DNA of 7,948 nt. Source: Streptosporangiaceae bacterium. GTDB taxonomy: Bacteria > Actinomycetota > Actinomycetes > Streptosporangiales > Streptosporangiaceae. Positions 5,861 through 7,948 of the stretch are shown piece by piece. Location: the NCBI GenBank assembly GCA_030045175.1, contig JASIBM010000413.1:1-7948 (forward strand), given 5' to 3'. A program made the position numbers and the translations under genes. Below the pieces are notes generated by a model, which saw only the letters and a list, made by a program, of their open reading frames with translations, made no database searches and was not told the origin of the DNA. Positions within the stretch are counted from its first letter, which is position 1; each line of letters starts with the position of its first letter.

Positions 5861-7582
5861 TCAGACTCGCTTCTTGTCGAACTCGGCCCGCTGCCCGGTG
5901 CCGTACCTGCGCAAGGCTCCTTGCGGCCCGGACGCGTTGGGCCGCAGGAAGATCCAGTTCTGCCAGGCCGAGAGCCGGCCGAAGATCTTTGTTGCGAATG
6001 ATTCCAGGCCGGCGAATCGCAGGTTCGCCTCCAGGCCGGTGAGCGCGTCGGGGGAGAACCCGGCCCGCTCGCCGACCACCAGCCTGATCTCGTCGGCCCA
6101 GTCCAGGTCATCGGGCGCGCCGGTCACCAGGCCGGCCGCCAGCGCCTCGGCCGCCGTGAGTTCCTTGCCCTGCGCCGCTAGCGCGGTGCCGAGCTGCGCG
6201 CTTGCGGTGCTGGCCCGGGGGGACGACCCCCCAGAACCCCCCGCGGTGCCGAATCTGGTCGCGAGCCTGGTCAGGCCGTTCGCGCCGGGCAGCGGGCCGG
6301 CGTTCATCGCGCCGACGATCACGATGGGAGGCTCCTGGCTGTCGTCAAGCACGCCGTCGAGCATGTACTGCCGGTCCGCGGCCAGGGCCAGCTCGAGCAG
6401 CGTCCCCGCGAAGCAGCTGCCCGGCTCGATCAGCGCGATCAGCGACCTGCTCGTCGCGTCGAGCCTGCGCAGCGTGCGCTTCCAGTACCAGGTGATCTCC
6501 CGTGCCAGCCAGTCGTCCGCGCTTGCCGAGGTAAGCACCTCGTCGGTCGCGATGACCGCGGCCGGGTCACCAGCGGTCTTCAGCAGCCAGGTGCCAAGGC
6601 CGGGCTCGCCGAACCGCAGCCTGCTGATCGCGTCGTCCAGCTCGCGGCAGGCGGCCAGCGGCCAGGCGCCCGCGCCCGCGGCGCGCAGTCCGGCCATGCC
6701 AGCCGGGGCGGCCCGCGGCCCGGCAACGGTCAGGGTGGCCGTCGCCGCGTGGCGGTCGAGTGAGACGGTGACGTGCTCGTACCGCAATTGAAGTTCGGAT
6801 TCATAACAGGTCAACGGGGTGAGCTCGATCCCGGGCAGGCCGGTCACGTCCATGGCGGCCCGGTCCCCAGCCGACAGCGCCGGCCTGCGGGCGAGCCGGT
6901 CGACGGCGGCGTCGAACTCGGTTGGCCTGGCGATCTCGTCGACCAGCCGCCACTCGACGGCGCGGGCGCCCCTGATCCCCTCGGCCGTGGTGGCGAACAC
7001 GTCGGCAAGGTCGCGCCTGACTCCGCGCTTGTCCGTCAGCCTGGTGAGGCCGCCGGTGCCAGGCAGCACGCCGAGCAGCGGCACCTCGGGCAGGGCGACC
7101 ACCGACGAGCCGTCGTCGGCCAGCAGGATCTGCTCGCAGGCCAGCGCTAGCTCGTAGCCGCCGCCCGCCGCCGTGCCGTTCAGCGCGGCGATGTACACCT
7201 GGCCAGAGTCGCTGCCCGCGTCCTCGATCGCGGCGAGGGTCTCGTTGCAAAACTTGCAAAAATTGACCTTGAAGGGGTGCGTCGCCTGCGCGAGCATCCC
7301 GATGTTCGCGCCGGCGCTGAACATCCGGTCCAGGCCGCTGGTCATGACCACGGCCCGGACGCCCGGGTAGCTGAACCTCAGTCGCTGCACCGCGTCGTTC
7401 AGCTCGATGTAGACGCCGAGGTCGTAGCTGTTCTTCTTCAGCTCATAGCCGGGCGCGATGGCGGCGCCCGCGTCCACGTCTAGCGTGAGCGTGGCGACGT
7501 CGCCCCCGCCCCCGCCGCCCACTTCCAGGCGCCAGTGCCGGTAGCGGCTCGGGTCGGTCTGGAAGCTGATCTGCGCGGGCAC
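5861..7582 (-). CDS. boxC: 2,3-epoxybenzoyl-CoA dihydrolase BoxC
   Basis: A 573-residue double-crotonase-type enzyme (from the GTG at 7582) that hydrolytically opens epoxybenzoyl-CoA to the 3,4-didehydroadipyl-CoA semialdehyde and formate. Family blocks: TDPSRYRHW at 9-17, oxyanion-hole strand FSAGANIGML 88-97, AAGGGYELALAC 138-149, LPEVPLLGVLPGTGGLTRLTDKR 164-186, and the C-terminal WQNWIFLRPNA block near 540-550. C109, E144 and E166 line up, from memory, with the catalytic residues proposed for Burkholderia BoxC. The usual length is about 550 residues; a Gly/Ser-rich insert (about 445-457) accounts for part of the excess. Start: an ATG at 7624 would add 14 residues but has no ribosome site and lies beside a palindrome. 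GTG at 7582 has AGGA 7 bases upstream and gives the family-like beginning MPAQISFQTDPSRY, so I prefer it. It is first in an operon with boxB and divergent from the TPR gene. Confidence 0.93.
   Translation of the reverse strand: MPAQISFQTDPSRYRHWRLEVGGGGGGDVATLTLDVDAGAAIAPGYELKKNSYDLGVYIELNDAVQRLRFSYPGVRAVVMTSGLDRMFSAGANIGMLAQATHPFKVNFCKFCNETLAAIEDAGSDSGQVYIAALNGTAAGGGYELALACEQILLADDGSSVVALPEVPLLGVLPGTGGLTRLTDKRGVRRDLADVFATTAEGIRGARAVEWRLVDEIARPTEFDAAVDRLARRPALSAGDRAAMDVTGLPGIELTPLTCYESELQLRYEHVTVSLDRHAATATLTVAGPRAAPAGMAGLRAAGAGAWPLAACRELDDAISRLRFGEPGLGTWLLKTAGDPAAVIATDEVLTSASADDWLAREITWYWKRTLRRLDATSRSLIALIEPGSCFAGTLLELALAADRQYMLDGVLDDSQEPPIVIVGAMNAGPLPGANGLTRLATRFGTAGGSGGSSPRASTASAQLGTALAAQGKELTAAEALAAGLVTGAPDDLDWADEIRLVVGERAGFSPDALTGLEANLRFAGLESFATKIFGRLSAWQNWIFLRPNASGPQGALRRYGTGQRAEFDKKRV
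6204..6249. repeat. GC-hairpin element inserted in frame in boxC, with 7-bp direct repeats
   Basis: GCGGTGC occurs at 6204-6210 and again at 6243-6249, 39 bases (13 codons) apart. Between them lie GGGGGG (6217-6222), a four-base ACGA loop, CCCCCC (6227-6232) and a second CCCCCC (6237-6242), giving a 6-bp G/C stem with two alternative 3' arms. In the protein it codes the run GGSGGSSPR, in a place where BoxC proteins, as I recall, have a helix of ordinary composition. A third, longer match (GCGGTGCCGA) is at 6183-6192 and 6243-6252. Similar G6-loop-C6 elements are common dispersed repeats in actinomycete genomes. The insertion reading is inferred. Confidence 0.5.
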
Positions 7583-7604
7583 CCTCCCATCCTGACGTGC
7601 TACA

Positions 7605-7622
7605 GCAACGTGCGCAAGTTGC
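7605..7622. promoter_or_regulatory. 18-bp palindrome upstream of boxC, operator candidate
   Basis: GCAACGTGCGCAAGTTGC is an inverted repeat with 8 of 9 base pairs matching (GCAAC n TGCGCA n GTTGC). It lies 23 bases upstream of the preferred boxC start at 7582, and 73 bases upstream of the TPR gene start at 7695 on the other strand. The size and symmetry suit a dimeric helix-turn-helix repressor, possibly one sensing benzoyl-CoA as BoxR/BzdR-type regulators do. No regulator gene is visible in the window. No confident -35/-10 pair for either direction was found between 7623 and 7694. Confidence 0.45.
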
Positions 7623-7694
7623 ATTTTCGTGTAGAAGATGTGTCGGGTATCCGGCTAATACACTGATCTGGTGGAGCGACATGAGGTCTACACC

Positions 7695-7948
7695 ATGCCG
7701 ATGTCACCCGCGAGCATCGCGATCGAGACCGAGCAGTTCGAGCGAGCCCTAGCCGACAGCGAGTCGAGCCTCGGCCCTGACCATCCAGGCTCGATCTCGG
7801 CGCGGGCGACGCTGGCGAACGCCCGCGAGGTGGTCGAGCGGCGCGCCGAAGCGCTCGCGCTCGCGGAGGCGAACCTGGCGGCAAGCGAGCGCACGTTCGG
7901 CCCTGGGCAGCCAGAGTTGCTCAACGCGAGATTCGATGTCACGCTGCG
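7695..7948 (+). CDS. Tetratricopeptide repeat protein, kinesin-light-chain type, cut by the window end
   Basis: The first 84 residues of an open frame that runs off the right edge. Two copies of a 42-residue TPR unit (TPR_10/TPR_12 type) are visible. The hallmark LGPDHPGSISARATLA is at 26-41 and its counterpart FGPGQPELLNARFDVTL at 68-84, exactly 42 apart; the helices LADSESS and LAASERT precede them. Such repeats form a superhelix that binds other proteins; in actinomycetes they often form the C-terminal part of NB-ARC or regulator proteins, but here the repeats start almost at the N-terminus. GAGG lies 8 bases before the ATG at 7695, which decides the start; ATG at 7701 and GTG at 7671 are poorer. 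It diverges from boxC; a functional link is not shown. Length and any further domain are unknown. Confidence 0.75.
   Translation, partial: MPMSPASIAIETEQFERALADSESSLGPDHPGSISARATLANAREVVERRAEALALAEANLAASERTFGPGQPELLNARFDVTL

Noticed and set aside
5092..6111. A minus-strand 339-codon frame spanning the boxC-boxB junction in another register
   Set aside because: It overlaps the junction in a shifted frame with an Arg-rich, low-complexity product; BoxB and BoxC both read intact in their own frames, so no frameshift is needed.
4575..6791. A 738-codon plus-strand open frame opposite boxB and boxC
   Set aside because: It is the antisense shadow of two well-identified genes; the translation is Arg/Pro/Val/Gln-rich with no recognisable domain, and long antisense frames are expected in DNA of this GC content.
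7656..7664. TAATAC / TACACT as a -10 box for the TPR gene
   Set aside because: No -35-like hexamer lies 16-19 bases upstream on the plus strand.

Overview
The window is high-GC DNA with strong third-position G/C bias, GGAGG-type ribosome binding sites and actinomycete-type protein families (Tat-exported protein, DUF4142, FtsX/MacB-type permease, kinesin-light-chain-like TPR). It most likely comes from the chromosome of a high-GC actinomycete; genus cannot be told from sequence alone. No tRNA, rRNA, CRISPR array, transposase or phage gene is visible.

Layout, left to right. (1) A GNAT N-acetyltransferase on + (28-591, possibly starting left of the window) converges on (2) a Tat-exported protein on - (659-1615) that looks like a TIM-barrel glycosidase. 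(3) A short, very AT-rich island (about 1703-1745) carries two back-to-back promoter-like sequences: one reads left into gene 2, the other reads right, where no + strand gene follows, so it would make RNA antisense to the next gene. (4) A secreted DUF4142 protein on - (1915-2532). (5) A 416-base divergent intergenic stretch with two perfect inverted repeats. (6) A four-TM FtsX/MacB-type ABC permease on + (2949-4340) with no ATPase gene beside it; a 15-codon reading frame overlapping its stop may be all that is left of one. (7) On -, a tightly coupled pair boxC-boxB (7582-5861 and 5858-4374), separated by two bases: the epoxybenzoyl-CoA ring-opening dihydrolase and the di-iron benzoyl-CoA epoxidase of the aerobic CoA-dependent (box) benzoate pathway. 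(8) A divergent, 3'-truncated TPR protein on + (7695 to the end).

BoxB converts benzoyl-CoA to the 2,3-epoxide and BoxC opens that ring to the open-chain semialdehyde-CoA and formate, so these two genes are consecutive pathway steps. The reductase BoxA, the benzoate-CoA ligase and the semialdehyde dehydrogenase are not in the window. An 18-bp near-perfect palindrome lies just upstream of the preferred boxC start and is a good operator candidate.

Most worth a second look: an apparently in-frame GC-hairpin insertion flanked by 7-bp direct repeats inside boxC; the divergent promoter island with an orphan rightward promoter; the palindrome at boxC; and the orphan permease. I see no wholly new multi-gene system; the finds are local.
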